DNA of 64,000 bases from Thalassia testudinum (lineage: Eukaryota; Streptophyta; Magnoliopsida; Alismatales; Hydrocharitaceae), in the NCBI GenBank assembly GCA_037157565.1, contig JAZHRO010000013.1, positions 75,943,501 through 76,007,500 of the forward strand, written 5' to 3'. Shown one piece after another: positions 25,556 through 37,489 of the stretch (positions are counted from its first letter, which is position 1; each line of letters begins with the position of its first letter). The notes under the pieces were generated by a model. The model did not search any database, was not told the DNA's origin, and saw nothing but the letters and a program-made list of their open reading frames with translations. The translations under genes and the position numbers were made by a program.

Positions 25556-28500
25556 ATAAGACGTATGGAGTTTCAGCCAGACATCTGGACACATGCTCGG
25601 AGATCTGAAGGTGGGAAAAATCGAGACTTATTTTCCCTCCGCGCATGCGCGGCACGCGGACGTTCTCTCTCTCCTATCGCCTCTCACCTGAAACCCTAAC
25701 ACCCGACCCTATTTAAACCCCCCTCTCCTAACCACCCTCACCCCTCACCACCAGCCATCGTTACTTCCCTGTTCGGACACCCCCGTGAGGCAGCGGCAAG
25801 GAGGAGCGAGGCCGAGCAAGGATCGGCGAGAGAGAGAGAGGGTGAGGGTAAGCGAGAGAAAATGAAGAGGAGAGAGAGGAAGAGCATGAGAGAGGAGGAC
25901 CAAGGTCAGTGGACCTTCGGGGAGCTCGTGTGGAGTTGGAAAGCCTTGGCCGAAGCTCGGGGGAAGCTTCGACGGGAGCTCGGTGGAGCTCACGTGGTCG
26001 GCGGCGAGCACACGTGCGAGGAGGAGGGGCTTAGGGAGGTGGGCTCCCAAACCTCTACAGCTGTTGCAGTTGCTGCGGTGTGCTGTGGACTGCGCTGCGA
26101 GAGTAGCATCGCAGAGGAGGTTCTGGTACTGGAAAAGTTCCAATATCAGACGTCTGGAGCATCGACCAGATGTCTGGAGAGGTATCAGGACATCCAGAGC
26201 TGAAGCCGGATGTCTGAAAGCATAATATCGCACGAGGTACGTGTTTCCTATGCTACTTTCTGCCATGCAGATCATAGCACAGAAAATGTTTGGCTGTTAA
26301 TGGGTTTGCGTTTCATATGCAAGTGCGGGGCATTGGAAAGGCATGTAGTGAGCCTTTCCAGGCACTTTTGGACGTCTGACGACATCGCCAGACGTTTGAC
26401 GGCCCTTCTAGACAACTGGAAGGAAGGTGAGACATCTGGAACTCTCCTTAGACTGTTGCAAAGGAGTCTGGACGTCTGAGACAACTGCTGGAAGTGAGAG
26501 GTAAGATTTAACGTCTTTTAAGACGTCTGGGACTAGTCCCAGACGTTCGATTTTAGACAGTAATCGTGTTTTTGGCCTGTTCAGGCCTCAAACGGGATCA
26601 ATTTCCGCAAATGAAGTACCGTTGTTTTCCACTCGAGTTTCTCTACGTGTTCGTGTTGAGTACCATTGTTTTGAGCTCGTCTGATATAAATTAGTCGTTA
26701 GTACAGATTACTAGCCGGTGGCGTGTTTGGGGCCCACGGAGACGACGAGATCTACAGTGCAGGCCCCCATTCCTCCCGTGATACCGGGTAGAGTGGTTTA
26801 CTATAACATTAAGATTTACACAATGAAAGAGCATGCTTAGAATACTTGAATAAACCCTAGGATGAGAAATGAACCTTAAGGTAGAAACAAATGCGAATGG
26901 TTGAGCTACTTTGTTTACTTGAGATGCATGTTAAAATACGAGTTGCCTGTATGTGAATGAGAAATTGAACTGTGAAACCATAAGTTGCATGTATATGATT
27001 GAGAATTGAATTGTGAAAACACAAGCTGCCTGTATATGGATGAGGAATGTTATGACCCGATTCCCAAATCCCTACGAGACACGAGAATCGAACCAACTCG
27101 ACTGATCCCAAGACGCAGTGGTCCAACGAGAAAGTAACCAAAAGTGCAGTAAAATAAATCACATTCACCATGCATATAACTAGCAGTAACAAAAGTACAG
27201 CAGTAAAGAAAAGAACTACTACAGTACACACCATCACAATAGTAGAGAATTAAACATGATGTTTACAATAAAAGAGTACAGTTATAACAGAAAATACTCA
27301 CTACAACAGAAGAACCGGTACAGTAGGTACAACACAAGTAAAACTACTGGGCTCTACTAGGCCCAGCACCCTTTATAGCCGCACGCTCTGGCTGCTCAAC
27401 ACCTGGTCCTGAAAAGGTGGCAAAGGTGACACGTCAGAAAAACGCTGAGTTGAGTGGCAATCAACTAGCTAAGAAAGCAGTAAGGTAGACAAGTAGCTGT
27501 TATTTTTAATTTCTTTATTTTCTATTTACTTATTCTTGAATTATTCCTCAGATCTTGCTCTTGATCTCGAATGTTCATCGTGGGAACGATCTTGATTGCA
27601 GTCTTTTCCGAAAAGTAGAAATAGCACGTGGTGCTCTCCTGACCGGGGAGTCCCCCGTGGTGGTCCTACCTTCAGTCAACCACCCCAAGGTCACTGACAG
27701 ACGTAACGGTTACTACAGCACGTGTGATAAACGCACGGGTAGCTATCCCGCACTGGCACGCGGTCAGTCGTTTCCGTTAACGGGTGTGTCCCAAAGCACA
27801 TCACGGAACAAGTATAGGGCGGAGCCCTCTCAGTAACAGGGGTCCAGCCCCTCCACAGTAACCAAACAGGGATCTTGCCCCTCCATAGTCCGCGCACCCT
27901 TGCCTGACTACCTTGGTTTGCCCAGTGGGCCTAAAAGTCGGTGTAGGAAGGCTAGCAGAACCCCGGGACCCGTGGGGTGGCTAGTGCTCTCCCTACACTA
28001 GTAGCTCTCCTCGGTACTGTGTACGCGAGGGCCAAAAGTTGGTACAAAGTGGCCAGACCTAACCCCGGGTCCTTGGGGCGGCTAGCTTCGCTCTGCACTA
28101 AACAGGGGGGACAGTCGCTCTCCTTGGTACTTCGTACTCAAGGGCCAGCTCACTTCCCCAATTCCATTCCATTCACTTCTTAGGAACTCAACTCCTAATT
28201 CCCTGTAGGGTTCATGCTCATATTTCTTTAACTAAGCCAATTTAGGTTTCATCATTTCAGCTTTATTTTCATATAGCCCATGTTCTCAACAGTTAATATA
28301 CATTCATAAATAAGCAACTGTTATTCAATTATAGGCAATTACCATTATTCTTTCTACTTTTCCAAGATTGCAATTCATGCATTCATGATATTCGTTTCAG
28401 TGTTTCTGTCCTTAAGATTTATGCCACACCCTAGGATCTATCATTCAATCTATTTTTCCAGTCCTAGGATTCATACCATACTTTATGATCTATCATTCAA

Positions 28501-31094
28501 TCTAGTTTTCCAGTCCTAGGATTCATGCCATACCCTAGGATCTATCATTCAATCTAGTTTTCAAGTTCTAGGATTCATGCCATATCCTAGAATCTATTAT
28601 TTATCTTATAAGTGCATTAATGTTGATAAATAATCAAGGGAAGCCACTCTACCAGCAAAATCGAGAGTACTGGGGACGTGATCGGCAGGTCCACGTGCCT
28701 CTGCAACCTCCAGATCCGCAACAGAACGAGGTCCTAACACAAGGATCAAACATAAGGAACTACTCATAACATGATACAAGTACTGTAAACAAGTAGAGGA
28801 ACTAATTCTGAGAAGAACGAAACTTGAAACGCGGAAAACGGACTTCGAACAGACCCTAAACAGGTCAAAAACGACAAGTCTGCCCCAAATCAGACGTCTG
28901 GAACATCTTCCAGACGTCTTAAACGATGGTTCAGGTCATACCTTATTTCTGCGCGGTTCTTCAGATGTCCAGAATCCCGCTGAACTGTCTGGACCTAGTT
29001 CCAGACGTCCGACTATCACTCCGGACGTTGGAGACCTTATCCGCTGTTTGGTGCTGTGCCCAGATGTCCAATCTGTGTGGGAGGGCGTGCCCTTGCGCCT
29101 TCCTGAACGAACCCTGCACGCGTACGCAATTGATCTCGGCACGGTAAAGAAGCAGAACCTTCGGCGAAAAGGCCTGCATGGCCGTACATGCGAAAGGAAG
29201 AAGAAAAGAAATATTGTATCTTTCAGACGTCTGTGTCTCACTCCAGACGTCCCCCACGCCGTCTGGACATAGGTCCAGACGTCTGATTCTGGGAAAATTT
29301 CCCAGAATCAGGACCTCCTCGCCCTCCGCCTGCTGCGCACGGCCGTGCCGCGCCGCTCTCGCCTGCTGCCTGAGCTGCAGCAGCACCCCCCCAGTGCCAC
29401 GCTCCTGCTGCGCGCCCGCCGGCCGGCCCTGGCTGCTCCGGCGAGCTCGCACTCTCGTGCTCTTACTCTTCTCCCTCTCGCTGCACCTCCTCCTCCCCGC
29501 GCAAACTCGGCAGCAGCTGCTGCCCTCGCCCTCTCACTCTCACGCTAACAGGAAGAAGAAGGAGGAGACGGTGGAGTGATGGTGAGGGAGAGGAGAGGGG
29601 AGGTATTTGAAGGCGTCGTGGGAGAGAGAGAGAAGAAAAAGAAGGTGCTGCAGGATGGGGAGGGAAGAGAGAGAAGAAAAGAGGGCGGCAGGTCAGTCTG
29701 CGCGCGCATGCGCGCAGACTCACAATTGTACGCCGCAAAAATTAATTTCTAGACATCTGGGAAGGCTTCCAGACGTCTGACCAGATGTATGGACCAACTC
29801 CCAGATGTCTTAAAAGACGTTTGATGCCGTGGTCTTTACAAGGAACGAGTTATGCACCATGTGATCTGAATACTGATAAATGGAACGAATATTAGCATGA
29901 ACCCTATAGGGAATTAGGAGTATAACTCTTATGTATGAAAGGAAATCTGGTATGTAGATGGGAAGTGAGCTGGCCCTTGTGTACACAGTGCTAAGGAGAG
30001 CAACTATCCCTTTTAGTGTAGAGGGGGAGCCAGCCACCTCTTAGGTTAAGACCCAGGGTGGGATTGGTAACTCTACACGGATTCCTGTTGGCCCTCGCGT
30101 ACGTGGTACCGAGGTGAGCTACTAGCGTAGGGAGGGAGCTAGTTGCCCCACGGGGCAAGGGGTTTAGACTAGCCAACCTACACTAACTTTTAGGCTCTCT
30201 GGGCAAACCAGGGTAGTCGGACAAGGGTACGCAGACTATGGAGGGGGGAGACCCTTATTTGATTCTGAGGGGAGAGACCCCTGTTCTGAGAGGGCAAGGC
30301 CCTATACTGTTCTGTGCTGTACTTTTGGTGTACACGCTAGTGGAAATGACTGGTCGCGTGTTAGTGAGGGGTAGCTACCCGTGCGCTTATCACACGTGTC
30401 GTAGTCACCGCTACGTCGCGACAGTGACCTCGGGGTGGTTGATTGGGTGTAGAACTACTGCGGGGAACTCTCTCGGCCAGGAGAGTACCACATGTACCTT
30501 CTACTCCACGAAAAAGACTGCAATCAAGATCGTTCCCCCGAGGAACAAGCAAGATCAAAAATTACTTGGATCCTTTGTGAAATAAATGAATCGGAAATAT
30601 ATAGATGAAATAAATAGAAATGAGAATAAAACCCGGTTGCTTATTTTACTTTACTTGCACATAAACAACGTAAACATCACTCTACTCAGTGTTTGCTGAC
30701 TCTGTCATTTCGTAACCCTGTTCAGGACCAAGAGTTGAGCAGGTCGAGTTTCCGGTTGCAGAGGGTGCTGGGCTCAGCCAAGCCCAGCCATAGTAGTTTC
30801 CTTCCAGTCCTTTTGTTTCTGCTGTAGTTGTGAGTACTGGACTTTTAAATTACTATTCCTGTTACTTTCTGTTTTCTTTCCGTTGTTGTTGTTGTGGTGT
30901 CATGTACTATTTTGAGACAGTTTGCTCCACTTTCCTTTACTGTTTCGCTTTTCCTTCTGCTTAGTTATAATGCATGCATGGATGTGGTGTTATTTCTTGC
31001 TTTTGGTTATTTCTCGTTGGACGACTATGTCTTGGGATTAGTTGAGGCGAGCCGATCTCGGGTCCTGTAAAGATTCGGGAACTGGGTCGTAATA
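25556..31094 (+). mobile_element. Family A solo LTR interrupted by another A LTR
   Basis: Two pieces, 25556-27042 and 29846-31094, are collinear with the A LTR 9714-12412. Together they measure about 2.74 kb. The flanks GTCGA (25551-25555 and 31095-31099) form a perfect TSD in the CACTA subterminal region. The terminal bases (ATAAGACG... and ...GTCGTAATA) have lost the canonical TG..CA. TATTTAAA at 25710-25717 is a candidate TATA. CAGACGTCTG-like motifs occur at about 25575-25610, 26145-26220 and 26370-26560. No internal region is present. Confidence 0.75.
27048..29840 (-). mobile_element. Family A solo LTR, minus strand (2793 bp)
   Basis: On the minus strand it begins TGTAAAGACCACGG at 29840 and ends CGGGTCATAACA at 27048. 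Perfect TSD AGGAA lies at 27043-27047 and 29841-29845. It carries the same palindrome as 9714-12412 (arms CTGATTCTGGGAAA and TTTCCCAGAATCAG, about 29283-29311). Clusters of CAGACGTCTG and its CpG-transition variants lie at 28890-29070, 29224-29285 and 29752-29822. A minisatellite of about 52 bp (TCTATCATTCAATCTA units) lies at 28418-28602. Confidence 0.88.
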
Positions 31095-32199
31095 GTCGAG
31101 GATATTCTCCTCGTAAATCGTCAATATGAAATGTTATATTTTCAAATGCAATTGTTGGCCGTTCAATCTAAAATAGTCGAGAAAAGTCTGGTCTAATAAC
31201 GGCAAGGTTGAGATCATTCTCGATCGTTGATAATGGTCGAGAATGACGATTGACGATGGTCTTTTCGGAAACTGCCAACTTAAAAAGCTACTTTTCAAAC
31301 TTAATTGTCGATTGTTTTCTCAGAAACAGTTGAGAAAGGTTGACCTAAATCCTTGTGCAACCTTGACACCCTCCCCCTTTTTTTGAAATCTCCCTCTCCT
31401 CTAGGCCTTCCCCCTCTGCTCCTCCGCAACGAAGCCTCAGCTCCTTCGTCATCGTGCAGTCCTCTCTACGTGCGATCCCCGTCGACGTTCACCTCCTCCT
31501 CAGGTAGCACCTTTACTCGCCTCCCCTCGCTAGCGTGGAGGACAAAGGTCGCGAGGCTAACCTCCTCGCCATCCTCCTCCCCTCTCCCCATCTCATCCTC
31601 AACGACGAGCACCACCACCTCCTGCTCGTCCTCCTTCCCTCACAAAATGCGGTCGTGACCACCACCACCACAACTACCCTCCTCTCTGCTTGCTGCCACC
31701 ACCACCGGCCGCCCCTCCTCCCTTCGCCACCACCACAACCGGTCGGCCACCAGCACGAGCACCTCACCACCACCAACAGACTGGCCCCTCTCCCCTTTCC
31801 TTCCCTAGCTTGCTGGACCTCCACCACTGCCAACGCCCTCCCACCGCCGCTAGCACCACCTCAGGCCACCACCACCACCTCCTGTCGCCACCACTGCCAC
31901 CTTAGGCACCACCATCGCCACCTCGTCCTGCCACCACCACCACCTCCTCCTCCCACCACCACCACCCCAATTTCCCCCCTTAGGTTTAGAAATTCAATTT
32001 TAGGCTAATTTATTTTTTTTATGTACTACTTAGGTTAGAAATTTAATTATAAATGTAATTAAACTGTATTTCAATATTTAGTTAAATTATCAGTGTTTAG
32101 CTAAATTTAGTTTAAAATGTTTAATGTTTGGTTCAATGTTTAAATTAACATGAATATTTAGTTCAATTATTGTTCAATGTTAGGCATGAATGTTTAGTT

Positions 32200-32530
32200 C
32201 ATTATTAAATTTTGAGTTATGGATTTGGGTTATAGGGTTTAGGATTTAGTGATAGGTTATAGGGTTTAGTGTTAAGGGTTTAGGTTATATGGTTAGTTAA
32301 GGGTTTAATGTTCTTAGCGTTTAGGTTTAAGTGTTTTTTGGGTTTAGGGTTTAGTGTTTCTAGGGGTTAGGTTTTAGTGTTTATAGGGTTTAGGTTTTTA
32401 TATATGTTATAGGTTTTTTGTGTTTAGGGTCATGGGTTATGCGATGGGTATTTTTATGGCTTAGACTTTAGGGCTTAGACTTTAGGGCTTAGGATTTATG
32501 TCCTTGGATTTAGGGTTATGAAGTGAATGT
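32200..32530 (+). repeat. Degenerate telomere-like TTTAGGG array
   Basis: GGGTTTAGGGTTTAG and variants (TTATAGGG, GTTTAGTG, TTAGGGC) recur for about 300 bp with irregular spacing. Plant telomeres are TTTAGGG repeats; this is far too degenerate to be a telomere and is best read as an interstitial telomere-like or simple repeat inside the CACTA element. Confidence 0.5.
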
Positions 32531-33584
32531 TTAAGGTCTAATTCCACACATAGAAGGTTAATGCTATAGATATGATGCTGTAAAGCACCTGTGCAATCAC
32601 ATGTTGCATGGCAAGTGGTCTTGATGAGCTAGAGAGTCAGATTGGTTAGCTAGTCAGATTCCACAATGCTAGCTAGTCTTGGTGAGCTTCTTCCTTGAAG
32701 CGTCCTCAATATGATAGGATGCGATGTGAGATTGGGCTAGAGAGTTGCTTAGTGAGAAGGACCATGAGGCCACTAAGCTTAGACCTAGAGCAGTAGCTTG
32801 CAGACCTAGGTTGGTTGAGGGACCTAGTAGGTCCATGAGGTGCACTTGGGATGTATTAAAGGTATATTAATGAAGTATACTAAGAGAGCCTAGCAACAAC
32901 CAAATTGGAAGAGATTGGTAAGCTTGGATTTTGCAAGGTATGTGAATTGATAGTTACTTATATTTGGAGAATAATAAGCTTTAGAGAAGAGGATATTACT
33001 GGAGAAAGTGAGCCACATTGATAAATATCAATAGGATATTTAAGATAGCTATTTTAGTTTGAAAGTACCTTTGTCAAGCAAATCTAAAAGGCAAATGACT
33101 GGCTATACTTCTATGTCCTAGTTTCATTCAACTGTCCTATATATCCTATTTTCATTCAATTGTCATATATCAGTATCTTATTGTAGGAAAAATTGATGTT
33201 CTTATGCTTCATAGTGATGGATGTTCAAGAATTACCATATAGGAAGAGAAAAATTCCTTTGCAAGGAAGATAACCGAAACGCCTTTTTGAGTTAGATTTT
33301 TGCCAAATTTTTATTATGAAAATTTTCTTACAACTTTGTAGATACACACACTTGCACAAATTTAGATGCACTTGATGACAAACAATAGAAATTCTAACCC
33401 CCTAGGTAACAGGTTGTGGGAGGGATATAATTGTGTCAAAATACTAGCCCGTCGAGACTTATAATCATGTTGTATGGACATTGCAGAGTGTGTGTATACC
33501 TCACTACATGCATGATGTGTTGTCTTTATAACATGCCATAAGTGTTGTCGTCTTTTGCTCAGAGAAGTTCTGAGTAAAGGGAGG

Positions 33585-33850
33585 TCCTTGAAGATTTGAT
33601 CACAACTTAGGATTACTTCTTGCATGTAGCTAGTATTTGGAGAAATTTCGGTCGCATTTTCTCGCTCTTTTCTGGCATACCAACTAATCTTAGCTCCGTT
33701 CCTGAAGCGCCCTTTAGTGGGGGATTTTTGGGTATGTAGTTAAGGTTAGTCTTGAGGAGTATATTGGAGAAGTGCGGGGAAATGTTGTCGAAATTTCTTC
33801 AAACACTGGTTGCATGTAAGAAGTAATGTTGTGATCAAATCTTCAAGGAT
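33585..33850. repeat. Long imperfect inverted repeat (arms about 80-90 bp)
   Basis: The arm TCCTTGAAGATTTGATCACA... (33585-33675) pairs with ...TGTGATCAAATCTTCAAGGA (33768-33850). Further matched words are GAAATTTC and AAGAAGTAAT. About 90 bp separates the arms. As RNA it would fold into a long hairpin. Confidence 0.65.
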
Positions 33851-35764
33851 GGGCTATCAAGTTGTCTGTTTTGTTTAAATTTCCTTTAAATTGTTTTATA
33901 TTTTATCAAACCTTATGTTCATTTATATTTTAAAACTGAAATTTATTTTATTGCCTTCTCATATAGGTTCCTCGCATTCTCCTATTATTTGTGCATCATT
34001 TTTGGATCATTTCGTCACTATGGTGAGTTTCTTACTACTTTTTTCTTTAAAATGCTGTTGTCATGTTAAATGTGGGATGTGCCCATAATGGCGGTATGAC
34101 TAGGTTTTGTTGTTTTGTTATAGAAATGGCGTTGTAGTACAGATAGTCATTGCCACTATTACAATTTTTACTCGGAAATAAAAGATCTCCCGAGGTCGAA
34201 CTCAGGGAGCAAACTGTATTCTAGAGATACAAAGTTTCTATTACAAAAGTGAAAAGAGAGAGAGAGAGAGATTTATTTTGTTGGCTTTTTCTTCTTCTCT
34301 CTTCTTTCTCGTCGTTGTCTTCCTCTCTTCTCTTCTTTTGGGTTCTTCAGTCTTCTTCCTTCTGTTCTTCTTCTTTCTTTCTTCTTTAGAGCTTCTTCTT
34401 CTCTTTCTCTTTTTTTCTCTACGGCAGTGGTGATCCTCCTCTTCTTTTTTCTTTCTTTTCTTTCCTTGCTTGAGGTTATGCCTTCTTTCTTTCGTTTCTT
34501 CTTCCAAGCTTCTTCTTTTCTTCCTGCAGGCCGTCGTTTGATTTTTCAATCAGACGACTTAAGTAGCTTTTTCTACAGTGCGTCTTCTTTCCTTCTTCTC
34601 TCTGTGGTTCTCTTCTTCTTCTTCTTCTCGCAGTCCTTCTTCTTCTTCCTCTGAGGTCTGCCTTCTCTTCTTCTTCTTCCCCTGTGCTTGCACACTCGCA
34701 GTTTGGTCAGAGGGCAAAAACCTACTCTACCCTCCCCCGCATCTCTCTCTCTCAGAATTCACTCGTAGGATAGCTCTCCCAGAGCTGCCGGGTATTCGGG
34801 TACGGGTCGCGCCCGGGTCCAGGCCCACCGGCGTGCGGTGGTGGGCGAGGAGTGCAGGTCGGGTAAACGGGTCGGGCCAGGTCCGCGGGGGGTGGTCGCG
34901 AACGAGGCCGGGTCGAGCGGGTGAGAGGGACCTCACCCCGTGGTCAGGAGGCGAAGAGACTAAGGTACCTTTTGCCTTTATGCGGGCGCGCGACCTCGAA
35001 ATCCCACGATGTGGGACTATCTTCTGCTGTCTTCACGTGCGCCCGTAGGACGACTCCACCTCGCCCTCTGATCAGCTGCAGCCGATGTCTGGGCCAACTG
35101 AAGAGGCAGAAGCCTTTGCGGACTTCGCCCCAACCTGCAGCACCTGGGAATCTGGGGCTGCAGGGCCTGGAGCTCGCCTCAAAGCTGCTTCAGTCGTCGC
35201 TAATGGCGGCTGGAGCAGCGAACCTGTTAGACAGGAATACGGCCCTTCGGCCTAATCAAACACGCGGGGGACCTTCGCCGTGGCAAGGCGAAGGTGGTGC
35301 GGGGTGTGGCAGGTCGTGGGTCGACGTCCGGTGGCGGGGCTAGGTCGGACTGTAGCTGCGAGAATGGGTTTGTTCGGTGGAGTATGGTGGAGGTGAGGAG
35401 TGGCAGTGAAGGGGCGGAAATGGTTCAGTGGGACGAGGCGGAGGTTTTGGGTCGGTTGGCGAGTCGTATGGAGTGGCGGAATGATGGGAGCGACTCGCCG
35501 GAGGTGGGCCGGAGGAGTGGAAGATGATGGTGGTCGGGTCGGTCGAGGGTTTGATTGAGCAAATTAAAATAGGGAAAAGAAAGAGGGGAGGAAGAGAAGT
35601 AACTGTTACCTACTTGCAGGGACGAAGGGGGAGGAGCAGGCGGCAGTCGTGTCGACTGTCGCCGGAGAAGAAGGTACCCAGTGGGGGCGGACGGCGACGA
35701 CGACGGGGCTGAAGCAGCGCGCGCAGGTATTGCGCGACGCGGAGGAGAATCAGGAAGAAGTCTC

Positions 35765-37489
35765 TGTTGGTGCTAGAGCACCACGATCATTTATTCTGAT
35801 GATAACAAAACACGTGTTATTTAACATTTGCAATTTGAGTCCTGGATTTCAGGTCAATTGCAAATGTAGACGTGTTTAAACGGAGTTCGAGCTCGCATCC
35901 AGGACGGATTGGAGGAGCTTGACGGAAAACAGAGGAGGTTCGCGTGGAGCGACAGATTGAAGATAGAAGACAAGAAGAATATGATAGATTCTTTTTAATC
36001 CTTTCTTGTATCTCTTGTCTTTAGTTTCTTGCTCTTTTTATTTTTCTTAGAATATTATGTTAAAGAGCCTCAAAGTACCCTAACAGTAATCCTAGGAACA
36101 CCTGCACAACCCTAGGATACTAAGATTTTCTGTAGAATACTTAGAAAACCAATATAGGGTTCAAACAGCACTTCCAGACGTCTAATTCCCAAATCAGACG
36201 TCTGATAAAGTACTTTAAGACGTCTGACTATTGTTTCAGACGTCTGATATCTGTTAGGCTGGACATAGCTAGTTCTGTCTGATGAAATCAGACGTCTAGA
36301 CCTTAGAACAGACGTCTTAGGAGACGTCTGATGGACTTGCCAGACGTCAAGATAGTGGACCATTGGCTAGCTTAGCAAGCACTGCAGATTATGACCGTTA
36401 GAGCCTTATCAGACGTCCTTAGGCCTTTCCAGATATCTGATAAATGACCGTTTTGCCTCGGCTGACCCAAAATCTCTTCTCAGAGATTTTCTAGCCGTTG
36501 CAACGTTTGTAAATCAATTCCCACAGTAAAAGTAGGTTTCCAGATGCCTAGATATAGTGCCAGACGTCCTATATGTCGTCTGATGGACTTGCGCAAAAAC
36601 CCTGTTTAGATCTGATCCAAGTCAGGAAGAGACCCGCCCAAAATCAGACGTCTGACCTTGAAATCAGACGTCTTAAAGTGGTCTTCCAGACGTCTGATTC
36701 CAGAATTAGACGTCTGATAAGCCTGTCAGAACAATGATTGTTTCTGATTTCGGGCCGATTCTCTTGGGCTTTGTTCCCAACGGCTATAGAACCTTTCCTA
36801 AGCCTTCCAAAGCCTTCCTAAGGCCTCTATAAATAGAGGGGAGCCTTTGACACACCAAGACACACCAAGAGAAACACAAGACACACTTAAGCAACATAGT
36901 TCCACTCTCTTGTGTCCTAGCTAGCTCTTGCTCTCCAAGCTCAAGCTCCATTCTCTTGAGAGCATCAAGCTTCGCGCACCCGCTCTCCCGCCGTTGTCTA
37001 CGACAGCGACGTTGCGCCGTCGCGTGGCACACGCACCGCGTCATCAACTCGACGCACTCCTTGCAAAGGGGAGTTTCCTATTTCCTATGGAAGCTAGGTT
37101 TAAATTCCTTTGTTGGCTCTATAGGATTACTTGTTTTATTTTATCTTTGTCTTTTGGTTGGGTATTCGCTTTGAGAATTCCCGTCTCCTTCGTGGGACAA
37201 AATCCTTCTCGTGGAGAGAAGGGGTTGAGGAACGCTACCCTCGTACTTGTAGCGTGGTTGTATTGAGGTTGAATCACCCTCGTTTTAAGTGATTCGGTTT
37301 AGTGGATTTTGATCAACTTGGTTGATCGGAAAATCCTAACTCGAGAGGGTTAGGTGGTGGTTTTCACCCGATTTGGGTTTCCACCTAAAAACAATTGTGT
37401 ACATTGTGTGATTGGTTTTCTTTGGTGATATTGCTTTCTATTTTATTTCCGCATTTATTACGTCACCCCTCTTCGAAGGGAAATCTACA
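35765..37489 (+). mobile_element. Family B solo LTR (1725 bp), copy 2
   Basis: Begins TGTTGGTGCTAGAGCACC and ends GGGAAATCTACA, with perfect TSD GTCTC (35760-35764 and 37490-37494). The 5' LTR of the same Athila-like element preserves the empty site at 55860-55885 (GAAGAAGTCTCTGCC), which confirms the boundaries. AGACGTCTGA motifs cluster at 36175-36350 and 36640-36720, upstream of TATAAATA at 36828-36835. It resembles a SIRE-type copia LTR (inference). Confidence 0.92.
36828..36835 (+). promoter_or_regulatory. TATA box of family B LTR, copy 2
   Basis: TATAAATA within GGCCTCTATAAATAGAG, the same position and context as in B copy 1. Confidence 0.7.

Larger units (their letters stand above)
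31095..34085 (+). other. Left interior of the CACTA element
   Basis: 31095-31340 continues the CGACC/GTCGAG subterminal words. 31380-31980 is C-rich with many CACCAC/CTCCTC units, giving low-complexity frames in several phases that I do not call as genes. 31990-32540 is AT-rich and includes telomere-like words (separate entry). 32550-34085 holds no recognisable transposase domain but contains a long inverted repeat (33585-33850). Confidence 0.45.

Noticed and set aside
28418..28602. Regularly spaced repeat resembling a CRISPR array
   Set aside because: Units are contiguous, degenerate, and inside a plant retrotransposon LTR; there are no unique spacers.
31535..32008. 157-codon Pro/Thr/His-rich open frame
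   Set aside because: CACCAC/CTCCTC simple-sequence composition keeps all frames open; no domain is visible.
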